Shown in pieces: positions 22,381 through 33,574 of a stretch of DNA of 64,000 bases. A model generated the notes under the pieces. The model saw only the letters and a program-made list of their open reading frames with translations. It searched no databases and was not told where the DNA came from. The DNA is from Cristatella mucedo (taxonomy: Eukaryota > Bryozoa > Phylactolaemata > Cristatellidae). Positions within the stretch are counted from its first letter, which is position 1; every line of letters begins with the position of its first letter. The stretch is from positions 1,521,001 through 1,585,000 of the forward strand of contig WPIO01000009.1 in the NCBI GenBank assembly GCA_009760855.2, read 5' to 3'. The position numbers and the translations under genes were made by a program.

Positions 22381-22745
22381 TTATATAGATAGGTTATAAG
22401 TTATATTAGACATATATTCGACATTATTATTATTTTTAGTGGTATGTACATGCTTTAACCAAAAATTAGGAGCCCCAATCTTACATATATGTGAACTCAT
22501 TTTTTTTTCCTGACCATGATCGGTTCCCCAAATAGACCTATATTCCTGAAAAATTTTGCTGCCTTACTCTTTGATCTGCAACTAAAGTTCTACAAATCTG
22601 TCTTTTAGCTGAGCTCATTAAAAGCATCACTTACAACCAATCTCCATTTTGCAAGCAGTTTGTTAAATTTCACAAGCTTAGAGCAAGAACAAACTCCATG
22701 GATTTACTGCTGCGTGAATGCTACTACACCAGGACTTCCTGGCTT

Positions 22746-22783
22746 GCATTGCCAGGAGGACGTTGCCGTCCTCCTGGCAATGC
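22746..22783. repeat. Perfect 17-bp hairpin upstream of defensin 1
   Basis: Arms 22746-22762 (GCATTGCCAGGAGGACG) and 22767-22783 are exact reverse complements around a 4-base TTGC loop. It lies about 315 bp before the defensin start. Copy 2 has a 13-bp version at 35692-35721. Confidence 0.8.
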
Positions 22784-22805
22784 CCGTCCTGTCACCTTAA
22801 TTAGA

Positions 22806-22815
22806 GGGATTTTTT
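22806..22815 (+). promoter_or_regulatory. Candidate kappaB (Rel) site, defensin 1
   Basis: GGGATTTTTT fits the invertebrate kappaB consensus GGGRNTYYYY, and the matching site in copy 2 (35733-35742, GGGATTTCTT) fits it too. Rel/NF-kappaB control of antimicrobial peptides is known in insects and molluscs. The motif is short and could be chance. Confidence 0.3.
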
Positions 22816-23028
22816 GACTCCCCCTTCACAATAGAGCGAGCCTTGTGGGTTAAATTTCAAGATGCTCATTGCTTGAAATAATGAGTGACTCGTGTAACAT
22901 GCATTCTAAAAGCTACATGCTTATTAGTACGTCATAGGTCCTCGGAGAGTACTATCAGAGTCTTGTATTTTCAGGCAAATAAATTAAGTACGAACTCATC
23001 AATACGTCATTCTCTAATAATTTTGCAG

Positions 23029-23096
23029 GGCTTCTTCTAACCTTCAGAAGACATCTCAGAATTCGCACCGAACGGCAACTGTCGACGAGCGGTACA
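23029..23096 (+). other. Candidate 5' UTR part of defensin 1 exon
   Basis: A possible 3' splice site (CTAATAATTTTGCAG, AG at 23027-23028) precedes this stretch, and the same TTTTGCAG is kept in copy 2 (AG at 35956-35957). If used, an upstream non-coding exon exists; its position is not known. Confidence 0.4.
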
Positions 23097-23354
23097 ATGA
23101 CTGGTGCAGCTTCAGGCCGGCGGATACTGATTACTCTTCTTTGTTGCTGGCTCATTGTTCCCTACGTCGTTATACCTGAAGCTGAGGCAGCTCCTACCTG
23201 CGATTCTACTCAGTGCCAAATCGATTGTTCATCCAGATTCCGACTTGGCCGAGGGCGATGCTGGCTAAATGCAAGACGTGTGCTCGTCTGTCGGTGCATG
23301 CCGCCAGAGGTTTTGGTGCATCATTGGGGCCATGACACAATGACGGTCGCCTAA
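23097..23354 (+). CDS. CS-alpha-beta defensin-like secreted peptide 1
   Basis: An 85-residue precursor. Residues 1-9 are polar/basic, 10-26 form a hydrophobic signal core (ILITLLCCWLIVPYVVI), and a short PEAEAA stretch ends at about 32, the likely cleavage region. The mature part has six cysteines at 35, 40, 44, 55, 65 and 67: C-x4-C-x3-C-x10-C-x9-C-x1-C. The CxxxC and CxC pairs and the gamma-core GRC (53-55) are hallmarks of invertebrate defensins. The core is basic (RLGRGRC), fitting a membrane-active antimicrobial peptide. An 18-residue tail follows the last cysteine. The ATG has A at -3. Channel-blocking CS-alpha-beta peptides share the fold, but nothing here favours that role. The paralogue is at 36025-36285. 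Confidence 0.85.
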   Translation: MTGAASGRRILITLLCCWLIVPYVVIPEAEAAPTCDSTQCQIDCSSRFRLGRGRCWLNARRVLVCRCMPPEVLVHHWGHDTMTVA

Positions 23355-23546
23355 TACGTTTCGATCCCCGTTCAAATGGCAACAACTTGCTCAGTGTGTT
23401 TAAAAGTAGCTGCAAGTCTTGGTTTTCTGCTTCGCTCCTTATGCATGTAACTCTGAACCTGACATTATAAGTCAAATAATGTATATGTTAACGATTCAGC
23501 CTTGCCATTCATCTGCCCTTCGACACGATTATTGAAGATTTTCGTT

Positions 23547-23552
23547 ATTAAA
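23547..23552 (+). terminator. Polyadenylation signal ATTAAA, defensin 1
   Basis: ATTAAA 193 bp after the stop, kept at the matching place in copy 2 (36476-36481). A canonical AATAAA also occurs at 23679-23684 but is changed to AATCAA in copy 2, so the first is the better candidate. Confidence 0.5.
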
Positions 23553-23859
23553 ATATCAAACGTTGGAAATCGTGTTTGCTGTCTGAAAAGCCTTTGTTAG
23601 CTGTCCACTGCAAGTACACATGTGTAAATAATATATATACGTATTTTATTTAATTAATAACAGCTATTTTTGTTGTCAATAAACTAAATATCATAGGCAG
23701 AATTAGCCTTACTTTGCATTTCACCTATGAGCATGGTCTCGGAAAACGTGAGGCTATATTTTTCAGTCGGGAGGTTATTAATTCGGTCCCAGCTCCGTGA
23801 GGAAATAATGTACTGGATGTTGCCAAAGCAGTAATCGTCAGTTTATGGACACAATTAAT

Positions 23860-23960
23860 TAGCCTACGGGTAAGGTGCTCGCACTTCACGACCCAGGATT
23901 TTGGTTCTATTCCTTCAGCAGGCAACTATGTATTCCCTACTGCAAGCAGGACATAGGAGG
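23860..23960 (+). mobile_element. tRNA-derived SINE (copy 1)
   Basis: GGTAAGGTGCTCGCACTTCA (SINE head), ATTTTGGTTCTATTCC (B-box region) and ACTGCAAGCAGG. Shared with 36800-36912, so it predates the duplication. Confidence 0.65.
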
Positions 23961-24200
23961 TGACGACAATCCAGTTCGAGTCTTGTCAAATTGAAGACTT
24001 AGATCCTGATTTGTGTGCAACTAAGCCATATATTAAGCCCCCAAAGCAACTATTTTTATAAATTGAAACAGAGGTCAGCAAAATCCGGTCTTTTGGTCAG
24101 ATCAGGTATAGCTAGTGTTCAAGTCCAGACCAGCAGCAGCTAGTTCTTTATTGATGGATCAGGCCTAGCTGAATTGTCGCGGTTTTCTTCCCCTTCAATA

Positions 24201-24972
24201 TAGAGGTACTTCGACTTGCGAGTATCCCAACTAACGAGTTTTTTAGGCACGAGCCATCTCTTGGCCGCTTTTTGCTTTGCGTTGAAAGCTAATTGTGATT
24301 ATGCTTGATTTATTTTCTTGTGTTTCTAAGTATGCTCTTAGAACTGCGTCTTTGCTTTGCTCGTGGCTTGCAGCGGCAGTCCTCAGCCACGACGGATTAA
24401 TTAGAGCCAGAAAATGCTAACGAGTGCAGATGGGTCTGCCAGGGAGACAGGTAAAATGGAGGAGAGAAGGACTGCTTGCGGTTACTAAGGCTCGTAAGGG
24501 AAAGGCAGCGAAAGGCGTTCAAACTGCGAGTGCGTGACGTCAAGTGCGAGTTCGGCGGCTCCCTTGAAGGCCGACTCGTGTGAGCCTTCGGGGTTGAGAC
24601 CGACTACGGCAGGAACCGCTGCACTAAGTACTTTACTTAGGCGGTACCACCGTCTTTGAGATTCTTGCATTGCTAAACACTATCGGCAAGTCTGAAAAAG
24701 GCCCTGCCCACGGCACACAATTTCCTCGGAACGCCTCTGGTCGTACGTGTTTGTTGTCTCTGCTGTACTACATTTGTAAAAAAATATTCTTTAGTTATTA
24801 ATACATTTTGTAATTTAAAACGTCACATAAATCCTCGGTGTTTGTTGAGAATTCGAAATGAATAATTTCATTTCAGATCATTGTTATGGGGTAACTTGAT
24901 TTAACATGCAACTATTTTGAGTTACGAGCTCCGCCAAGGGACGATTTGAACTCGTAAGTCAAGGTAGTTCTG
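24201..24972. mobile_element. TA-flanked inverted-repeat element (MITE-like)
   Basis: Left end TAGAGGTACTTCGACTTGCG, right end read inward CAGAACTACCTTGACTTACG. TA precedes the left end; the right flank is CA, so one side of the duplication is mutated. The same end sequence borders the element at 59978-60465. This TIR style (CAGnGGTACCTCGnCTTACG) is used by Tc1/mariner-superfamily (Tigger-like) non-autonomous elements. No transposase frame is present inside. Confidence 0.65.
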
Positions 24973-25249
24973 CACTGCTGGTCGCACCGCATGCTGTGGC
25001 TCGTGGGGTTTTTCTTTACCTCTTATCTTGGGCGCTTTTATGAAAAAGAACTGTCTAAATGGGGAGGGATAATAAATATTGTGCTGCAGATATGTTCGCT
25101 CTCCGGTCTCGGTTTACTCACCGTTAGCCTTAGCCAAGGACTGTGTTGCGCATGCGTGTGTGTGCTGTGACGTGCAAAGCAATTTCTCTTCATTGTCATA
25201 TTACTCAAGTCCTATTTCCGCACGGTAACACCAATAACTATACCCAAGG

Positions 25250-26870
25250 AGCGGAAGCAACGCTCAGCTACGCATATCCCTAAGGTTGACCTCGAACGAC
25301 GTATCTTCAACCCTTAGTGGACTTACGAGCTATTCTTCGTCCAACGCGGCTACAAAGCCCTGTGTTTAGTTTGCAACGACACTTTCAAGCGGTCAAATCT
25401 CAAGGGGCATTTCGGTGCCGAGCACTCACTCACCTACAGAAACTTTACCGAGTAGGAGCTGAAGGCTGAGGCTGCTCGCTTGCATTCACGTTCGGATCAA
25501 CAATCGCTCTTCAAGAGGCAGACCGTCAAAGCTTCTGAATCTGCTGAGCGGCTCATTTTTGCCTCCTAAAATGTGTCCTTGTTGATTGCAAAGAAAATGC
25601 ATCCCTCCTCTGATGCCGACTTTGTAATGGAATGTACGCTTGCTGCAGCCGACGTCTCTTTGTCCCGAGCCACTCGACACTTTCAAAGCGATCCCTCTGC
25701 CTGCGAATACTACGACTCGCCATATAGAATACTTAGTCAGTAATATCTGGTCTGCCATGTGCATGAAGTACAAAAATCTCGACATTTTTTCCATCGCCTT
25801 GGACGAGAGCTGCGATATCTAGAACGTTGTGCTGGTGGCCATCTTTTTGCTTGACGTCACACAAGATCAGGAGGTTGTCAAGAAGTTTCCCAGTGTCATG
25901 CCGATGACGGAATGACAACCGACAGAGATGTCCTCAATGTTCTCCTCCTGGCTTTGAGTGTTTTCGACCTGTCAAATATCGTCTCAGTAACTACTGACGT
26001 TGTGCCTGCCGTGGCTGGGTCTACTGAAGAACTTTCACAGCAGCTGATCGACCACTGTGTTGCTCTTTTGGCTGTTCGCAGGAGATAACCAACGTGCACT
26101 GCATAACTCACCATGAGGCATTGTGTGCCTAAAAAGCAGGCATGAAAGACGTGATTTATGTTGTGCTAAAGCTTTTAAGTGCAGTAATTGCTCGTCCTAA
26201 GCCGCTAAATCCATAAGCATATATGTTAAACTTTAGAGGCTGATTACGGCAATCTGCTTTACCACATTGAAATTGGCTGTCTCAATCAGGGCAGCTTCAT
26301 GAAACGCTTTTTCGCTCTCAGCCACGAGATCGTTTCCTTCTTCTGTGAGAGGGGCGTCAACGGTTTTTAATGTTCTCTGACGAGGTTTGGCTTTGTCGGT
26401 TCGGTTTCCTCATTGATATCAGGTCTTACCTTAATGAACTTAGCCTGAAATTGCAAGGACGTATCGTGGTCATCATGAACGTGGAAGTCCACGTGGGGGC
26501 ATTCGAAACGAAGCTGGTCTATGAGAGAAGCACCTGTATAAAGGCTACAACATACATTTTCTGAACTTAGCGTGTCTGATGCAACTCTCGTTGATGCAGA
26601 AGAATGGTTGAGTTTGTTGTTAACCCTGGCGAATGAATTCTCTTGGCGCTTCAATATGAGCTTTCTCATTGGCAGGAGTGCACAATCGACCTCACTCCTT
26701 TTGACTTTCTCTATGACAACGCCTCCTCTGATGTACAACTGGAGTCGATTGAGCTACAGGCCTCGGACGTTTTTTGTCCAAGTTTACTTCTTGCACATCT
26801 GTCTTTCACGTCTACTCTTATTTGCCACAGGCTCAGTTTCCAATGTTGCTAGCCCGTGCCAGGTGTGTGA
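25250..26870 (+). pseudogene. Second hAT transposase pseudogene (GTF2IRD2-like)
   Basis: With stops and frameshifts the plus strand encodes a BED-like finger (CLVCNDTFKRSNLKGHFGAE, 25358-25417), SLLIAKKMHPSSDADFVMEC (about 25578-25637), then KYKNLDIFSIALDES (about 25768-25812) leading to the first catalytic acidic residue, VSVTTD (second acidic region, about 25980-26000), ITNVHCITHHEALCAKKAG (about 26088-26145), a FSDEVWLCRFGFLIDIRSYL block (26370-26429), and a C-terminal DFLYDNASSDVQLESIELQA block (about 26703-26762). It is a different subfamily from the element at 9943-13352, and I see no matching TIRs. No single frame spans it, so it is dead. Confidence 0.8.
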
Positions 26871-28055
26871 TCACAACGTTTGGCAGCACTTGAGCCCGAG
26901 GGTGGTAATCCGGTTTACCATAGTAACCCGGATGGGGGCGGACTGAGATAACTACCCGAATATTGATCCAAATGATATCCAAATAGGCCAAAAATCTGGG
27001 TCTCGTTGAGCTCTATTTGTTAGCAAAAAGACAGTGATTTTTTCTAAAACGATCAGTTTGGTTGTGCAAGTGGGCAGCTTCTGGCCAGATCCAGGGCAAT
27101 GATCCAGAGCTTGATCATGAATATGGAGCCGATTTTCTAGCGAAATAGCTCAACATTTGTGGCTAATTTGGGACAACCACGTGTGCCTTCTTCTGGAGCC
27201 CCACGGAGCGTATCTGTTCACCCGGATCAGCTTCTGCTCTGATGCTGTTTCTTTTCTGAAAAGAGTCTAAATCATATCGGATGCTGCTAGACACTGCACG
27301 TCTATATTGTCAGGATCTTTATCCTTACTATCAGCGATACAACTCCTCGAGCACTGGTTCAGCTTTTCCGGACCTCCTGCATAGTCTTTTCGGACTAGCG
27401 GGGGGGGGGCAATGAAGTTTCCGGGAAATTTTCCTATGAACTTTCACACCGGTTCCATTGCCTTGCTAAGATTGTTACTGTTAACATATTGTATATCGTC
27501 GTTATAGCTAACCATATCAGATATCATTTCATTAAGCTCTCCCTCGTATAGTTCTTAAGATTATTTCGACGTGTTTCCGACGATGCTGCTCTTGAATCAG
27601 ATCAAGAGTGTTTTCTACATCGAGAAGGTATATTGTTTAGAGCAGCTATCCCCTAAAAAATAATTTATTATTTAGGGTTCTATTTGCAGAAATTTGGTAA
27701 TCCGAGTTAAAGCCATTGGGCTCACTCATTTCTTTGACCACCCTCTCTCCAAGATGAAGTTTTGGTAGAACAAGAAGTACTCAACTTAATGAAACCATGT
27801 GGCTGAAACCCTAATCGTTAGAACCTGGTATTTCCGTCTTCTCTAAGAACAAGCATCATCATCTTTCCTATTGAGATAACTATACTTTTGAATATAAATC
27901 TTTCCTTGGGAACATTGTTCCTTCTGGCATAGTTTATCCACTTGAGCTCCTTCAATTGCTTAATAGTCCAAAAAGTGTGCCAACCTCTGCCCTGGAACTG
28001 CATGTACCGCCAAAATATTGACACTTTATACCGGTTACATAGAGACATTCGTAGA
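26871..28055. other. No recognisable feature
   Basis: Mixed-composition sequence with a G run at 27402-27410. No domain or repeat that I can assign. Confidence 0.5.
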
Positions 28056-28897
28056 TAATAATAATAATAATAATGTACTTGATAAAGCACCCTCAGAGAA
28101 CTTAATTTCTTTCTAGGCGCTTTATATTTGCTGCCAAGGGAAATACAATTAAATGGTTAGTAAAATCATGCTTGAAAAACAAACAAAATGAATACCATGG
28201 TTAGGGGTGACATACACAGGGTCAGCATGCGAATGTGGTTAGTGGCAGCATGCACAGTGTCAGCACGCATAAGCTCGTGAAGGACGAATCTCAGGGACCC
28301 ACTAACTGCTGTCCTAAATAGGTGTGTTTTTAAGTTCCTTTTAAATGTGGTCAGGTCAGGGGATGTGCCGACGCAGGTCGGGAGGGAGTTCCAGGCTTTG
28401 GGAGCATACGAACTAAATGCACGGTCTCCAAAAGATTTGAGGTTTGTACGAGGTATTTCTAGACGGTTGGATTCCGAAAAGCGGGTGATACGGTGCTTGG
28501 TCTGATGTGGGAGTATGTCGGAGAGATAGGCTGGAGCCATAGAATGAAGGGACCTAAAAGTGAGTGACAAAACCTTGAAGTCAATCCGTTGCTTGAGTGG
28601 TAGCCAGTGCAGGTCAGCGAGAAGTGGAGTAATGTGGCAATGTCGACGCTCACGAAAGACAGGCCTAGCTGCAGAGTTTTGCACCAGCTGCAATCGCCTG
28701 ATCGCACACGCTGGTAGGCCAGTGAGCAGTGAGTTGCAGAAGTCGAGACGAGATGTCGCGAATGCATGAACCAACTTGGACGTGGTATCGTTATCTAAAC
28801 AAGCCCGAATTTTTAGCAATATTATGAAGCTGAAAATAGGCAACTTTGACCGTGGAGCTGATATGGTCGTCTAACGAGAGGTCGCTTTGGAATATGA
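28056..28897 (-). mobile_element. Family A LINE, 5'-truncated
   Basis: An open frame of 225 codons (28166-28843, minus) encodes the C-terminal RT region without stops: SRLDFCNSLLTGLPACAIRR, PLLADLHWLPLKQRIDF, HSMAPAYLSDILPHQTKH, KAWNSLPTCVGTSPDL, NLKTHLFRTAVSGSL. The 3' UTR and an AAT-repeat tail (28058-28073 on the plus strand) follow. It is cut 5' of the IRACLD region at about 28897, a typical incomplete reverse-transcription product, and is one of the best preserved copies here. Confidence 0.85.
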
Positions 28898-29257
28898 CAA
28901 TTTGAACTCATCCGAGTTATTTCTTACTTTAAACGGTTCGAATCAATTTTTTATCCAGACAATGTGAAAAGTGATGTGAACTAAATTATAAAACTTTACA
29001 TGATGGGCGATATGCATGATTTGCATTATTAGCATGATTTGCATGTTGGCACGTGTTACTCAATGTAAAAGGCATGCATCTCTATTTTTGTGTGACCTTT
29101 ACGATTTCTTCCGGTCACCACTTGTGGCAGCATACCTGCCGACATTGTAGCAACAAATGAGACTAGTTAGCTTCCCTTAGAGATCCAGGCTTCAAGTGTA
29201 TGTGTCACGAATCAGCAAGGACTAGCTCCAGTTTTTTATTTGCATTTTTGTGACGAT
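28898..29257. other. Unique spacer before duplication copy 2
   Basis: AT-rich with short TGCATGATTTGCAT-like repeats at about 29011-29045. No gene seen. Confidence 0.45.
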
Positions 29258-29763
29258 ATGCCATCTGGAAATATGCAATTTAAATCTCGGGTATTTGTAA
29301 CCTTAGTATACCATTCCGATGTGGAATATTAGACACTGATGGCTCAGTCTGCATGGCTCATTTTTAGCTTGCTGTCAGCCTCTCCCGCCGAAACCACCTA
29401 CTGTTTGACAGCCCTCCACGACTGTTATCTATTTGAACGCACCGACGTCTTTAAGGCACGGCTGCTCTGAGCCCTGCCGCATTCCCTTCGAGGCATGCAC
29501 ACAGAACTGATTGCATCATGCTGCCAGCTTCGCTCACGTGATAAAAGAGCCGAAGCTATGCCCTTTGGCTCTCAAGAACCTTCTTCTCTGCAGCTCTGCC
29601 CCTGCAATTCTAGGCAATTTAATTTCCAGGTGCCACAGCTACGGTTCAGATGGTTCCAATTAAGTTCGGCTCCTGCCGAGCATGCAGCAGGTGAATGGTG
29701 GATGGGCCGGGGCTGACTGGCTCCAGGCCAGTTGCCACACCCGGCGGTTCCGGTGAGTACGTA

Positions 29764-30245
29764 TAATAGGGCGGCTCTTCTTGCCAGTGCTACAGTGCTG
29801 TGTCTATTACCGTCCAGGCCAGACCCGGGCTGTCCGGGCACGACGGAAAGAATCCACAACAACTCAAAGCGCCGTATAGCTGGTTTGGCGAGGTAAGGTG
29901 AGCTGAGCCATCTTAGGTGAGCGCCTAAATCTGCCTATGCTTGGCAGCACCACGGCATTCGTGAGAGCGACCGCTTCTGCCTGCGTCTCCTGCTCCCGAA
30001 TTTGGGTTCAGTCGTTTTTGCCGCAGTCTGGTGGCTTTGCTTCCTTGCGCCTCAAGATGGATTGCCTTACGGTGGCCCAGCTTTGTAGCACATGTTTTTT
30101 GGCTGGCCCTACTTGTATCACTTAGTGATGTCGTCATCGGCGGACTTCTGCTGTGAAAATCCGAATGCCTCCCAAGGGCCTCAAGAGAAACTACCTCATA
30201 GCTGCAAATTTCTACAGCCTTCGCCTGTGGTGTAATTCGTGACCA
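29764..30245. other. Anomalously conserved block, copy 2
   Basis: Counterpart of 14100-14620. The plus-strand frame starting at 29937 (MLGSTTAFVRATASACVS) is 62 codons here and 117 in copy 1 because of a poly-T length change, so a protein role for that frame is unlikely. Confidence 0.5.
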
Positions 30246-30384
30246 GCTTAGAGCTGATTTATTTGTCAGTCAAACATAGCACCTGGCTGATATTTCTCGC
30301 CCACAATCTCACAAATGATACTTATATTTACTTGACCATCTTTTTTAAGTTAGTAAAATTAAACTTTATTTCTTTGATATATTA

Positions 30385-30640
30385 CTAATAACAACACACT
30401 TGATATAGCGCTCTCATGGAACTTAATATCTTTCTATGTGCTTTACATTTGCTCCTAGGAAGTATAATTGAATGACTAGTAGTAGCATGCTCAATGAACG
30501 ACAAGAATAACATGGTTAAGTGTGACCGTGCACAGGTTTAGCGTGCATGTTTGGTTTTTGGCGGCATGCACGATCCAGCATTCACAAGCAAATACAGAAT
30601 AAATAACAGGGATCCACTAAAAAAAGTGATAACTAGATGC
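30385..30640 (-). mobile_element. Decayed family A-related LINE 3' end (copy 2)
   Basis: Counterpart of 14720-14985, interrupted at about 30640 by a younger LINE; the old element continues from about 31600 to 32100. Confidence 0.6.
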
Positions 30641-31600
30641 GTTTAAATAATAATAATAACTCACTTGATAAAGCGCCGTCAGAGAACTTAATCTCTCTCT
30701 CTAGGCACTTTACATTTGCTGCAAAGTGAAATGCAATTGAATGCTAAGTAAAATCATGCTTGAAAAACAAACAACATGAATAATATGGTTAGCAGTGACA
30801 TGCACAGGGTCAGCATGCAAATGTGGTTAGTGGCAGCATGCACAGTGTCAGCACGCATAAGCACATGAAGGACGAATCACAAGGACCTGCTAAATGCTGT
30901 CCTAAATAGGTGTTTTTTTAGGTTCCTTTTAAATTTGCTCAGGTCAGGGGACGTTCTGAAGCAGGTCGGGAGGGAGTTCCAGGCTTTGGGAGCATACGAA
31001 CTAAATGCACGGTCTCCAAAGCATTTAAGGTTTGTACGAGGTATTTCTAGACTGTTGGATTCCGAAAAGCCGGTGGTACGATGCTTGGCCTGATGGGATA
31101 GTATATCTGAGAGATGGGCTGGAGCCATAGAATGAAGGGACCTAAAAGTGAGCGACAAATCCTTGAAGTCAATCCGTTGCTTGACTGATAGCCAGTGCAG
31201 ATCGGCGAGAAGTGGAGTAATGTGGCAACTGCGACGCTCACGACAGACAAGTCTAGCTGCGGAGTTTTGCACCAGCTGCAATCGCCTGATCGCACATGCT
31301 GGTAGGCCAGTAAGCAGAGAGTTGCAGAAGTCGAGACGGGATGTCACGAATGCAGGGACCAACTTAGACTTGGTATCCTTATCTAAACAAGCCCGAATTT
31401 CAGCAATGTTATGAAGCTGAAAATAGGCAGATTTGATTGTGTTGCTGATACGGTCGTCTAACGAGAGGTCGCTTTGGAATATGACACCTAGATTTTGAGC
31501 TGATTCAACTGGAAATATTCTGGTAGAGCCAATTTTGAGAGTCAGCCTTTCCAGCCTCTGAATCACACTTGGTTTGCCAATAACTAGTAATATGGCTTTG
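30640..31600 (-). mobile_element. Family A LINE, private to copy 2
   Basis: A 229-codon uninterrupted minus-strand frame (30877-31566) starts at IQRLERLTLKIGSTRIFPVE and runs through AQNLGVIFQSDLSLDDRI, SRLDFCNSLLTGLPACAIRR and ITPLLADLHWLSVKQRIDF to LKKHLFRTAFSRSL. The 3' UTR and AAT tail are at 30640-30725. Copy 1 is uninterrupted at the equivalent position (about 14980), so this copy inserted after the duplication. It is 5'-truncated. Confidence 0.85.
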
Positions 31601-33574
31601 ATCAGATTATTAACCGAAGCAGTTGACTAATTCGAAGCATCTAGTATGTCCGTGACAGGTCCTTGTCACCTTTAACCACGTTACGCTTGCTGTCATTGAT
31701 CAGGCTTGCTTTCCAGCAGATGTTAAGAGCCTCGAAACTAATCACTTTTTCAAAGGCACTATGACGAATGCATTGCCATCTTTATTAAGTCTACGTGCAG
31801 AGTCCTTAACCGACTATAAGTTCTTTACTGCATAGGACGTTAAACCTGTAAGTAGTGAGTTATAGAAGTCAAGAGGGAATGTCCAAAATTAGTGGATTAA
31901 CTCAGATGTGGTACTTCACTCTAAGCAGCCTCGATGTGTGAAACGTTAAACAGCTGAAAGGTGACAGATTGACATAAAAGCTGATCAAATTATCTATTAA
32001 AAGGTCATTTTAATACAAGAAAACTAGACTTCATTCGGATGGCATTGGAAATGTACAGATTGAGAATATTTTGACACTTAATTTTTTTTATTTCTGTGTC
32101 ACACTACGTTTGATTATGCTTAGAGATTTTTTCCACGACCAACGCGAAAACCTTTGCTGTCATCAATCTATTTGCGGAAGTCAGAAGTTCATGCAGCAAG
32201 ACAGTTGAGAGAGTTCGACGTACTTGAACGCAAGCAGGGATTAGAACGCTGGTACTTCTGTTAGCCGTCGGCATCTAAGCAGAAACTTATATTGTGCAAT
32301 ACCGGTTGCTATGATAGCTCAGTGTCAAACTCCGGCCTCAGTTGATTAGTCAGAATTTTAGCAATTCGCAGAACCCAAGCTCAGCCGACGGTCTGCACTT
32401 TTGGTTGCAATTATCCCTTTATCTAACCAGATGCTGTGAGCTCAATTAGCCAAGAGGCCCACTAAGGAAGCCAGAGCCAGCTACATGGCCATGCTGGCGG
32501 CAGTTAGGCAACGGCCACTGTATAGCTGCCGAAAAAAGGTCTCCTGGCAATGTCAGCTGCCCATTCTCTAGGCCGTGCAAGGACATGCTAATATCTCAAT
32601 GAGCCTTCTAGTTTCAATGAACTTTCCAGGACGACCATATTGGTGCATTAGGTTCGGATTTTTGTACAACTCAAGTAGCTAGTTTCACTTTCTGTGCTGG
32701 ACAATTTCTGAGTGTGTTTTCTTTTATTAAATCGTACTGATTCACAGCGATTTGTTACTTCCAGGCGTTATTTGAGAGCTCTAATATAGCACGTCGTAGT
32801 GACTCTAACCAGCTGGCATTAGTCTGCCGACTAGCGAGGATCTGCTCCGTGAGGTGAATGTTATTTGGCGTAACGTACACTGTAAATTGAAAGTGTGACA
32901 ATATATTAGCCTCTCTCGTAAATGCAGCAGCTGATCAGCAGAACAGCATATGCAGGAATTGACCTTTTTAACAATTAGTGTGAAATAAATCCTTACATTT
33001 CAGCATTGTTAAAGTGTCCAGGAAATTCTTCTAAGCTTCTGGTGTCATATTACAGAAACAATGTCGTGTTACAATCTGATAGTTATTAGTAGTGTGGCTG
33101 TAGGAATACATCTGACAATTTGGGTCTTAAAATGAAAGCTCCTTAAACCTAAGCTATGCATAGGGACATCATCACTCGGTACATACATTGTCCACTCAGC
33201 AGCTTAATCAGTGCCTTGCTTCTACTAGTACCTACTGAATTATCTTCCTGAATGCGAACTCAAATACGTCCACCAAGATTTTCCAGATATTCCGTCATTT
33301 GGGCCTCTAATTCAAAGCCACCAATTCTGCCACAAGGCCTCAAGCAGCTGCTTTATTTTAATGGTGGGAATCCGCCAACAATTGGCACTGTTCCCTTTCC
33401 TTGGGTCCATGCTTAAGATGGAAAATACAAGCCCGTCTCAAAAAATTAATAATAACAAAATATATTTGTCTTTCACTTGCAGGAAAGTTAATTTCTTTCT
33501 AGGTGCTAGATACGTGGTGCAGTAGAAGCGTGGTCATGGCTGGTTGTTATATGTCATGCCATGTCATGTCATGT
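31601..33574. other. Duplicated sequence, LINE relic then no gene
   Basis: To about 32100 this is the rest of the old LINE (counterpart of 14985-15470); beyond that it matches 15470-16984 of copy 1. No preserved frame. Confidence 0.5.

Larger units (their letters stand above)
13498..24005. repeat. Segmental duplication, copy 1 (contains defensin 1)
   Basis: Collinear with 29258-37970 in direct orientation. Matching landmarks: GATATGCC/CATATGCCATCTG start, the conserved core at 14100-14620, decayed LINE relics at 14720-15470 and 16985-18310, the SINE at 22240, the hairpin at 22746, the defensin gene and the SINE at 23860. Copy 1 contains about 3.6 kb (about 18600-22240) absent from copy 2, which includes the longest family A LINE. 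I estimate by eye 85-90% identity in ordinary parts. Confidence 0.9.
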
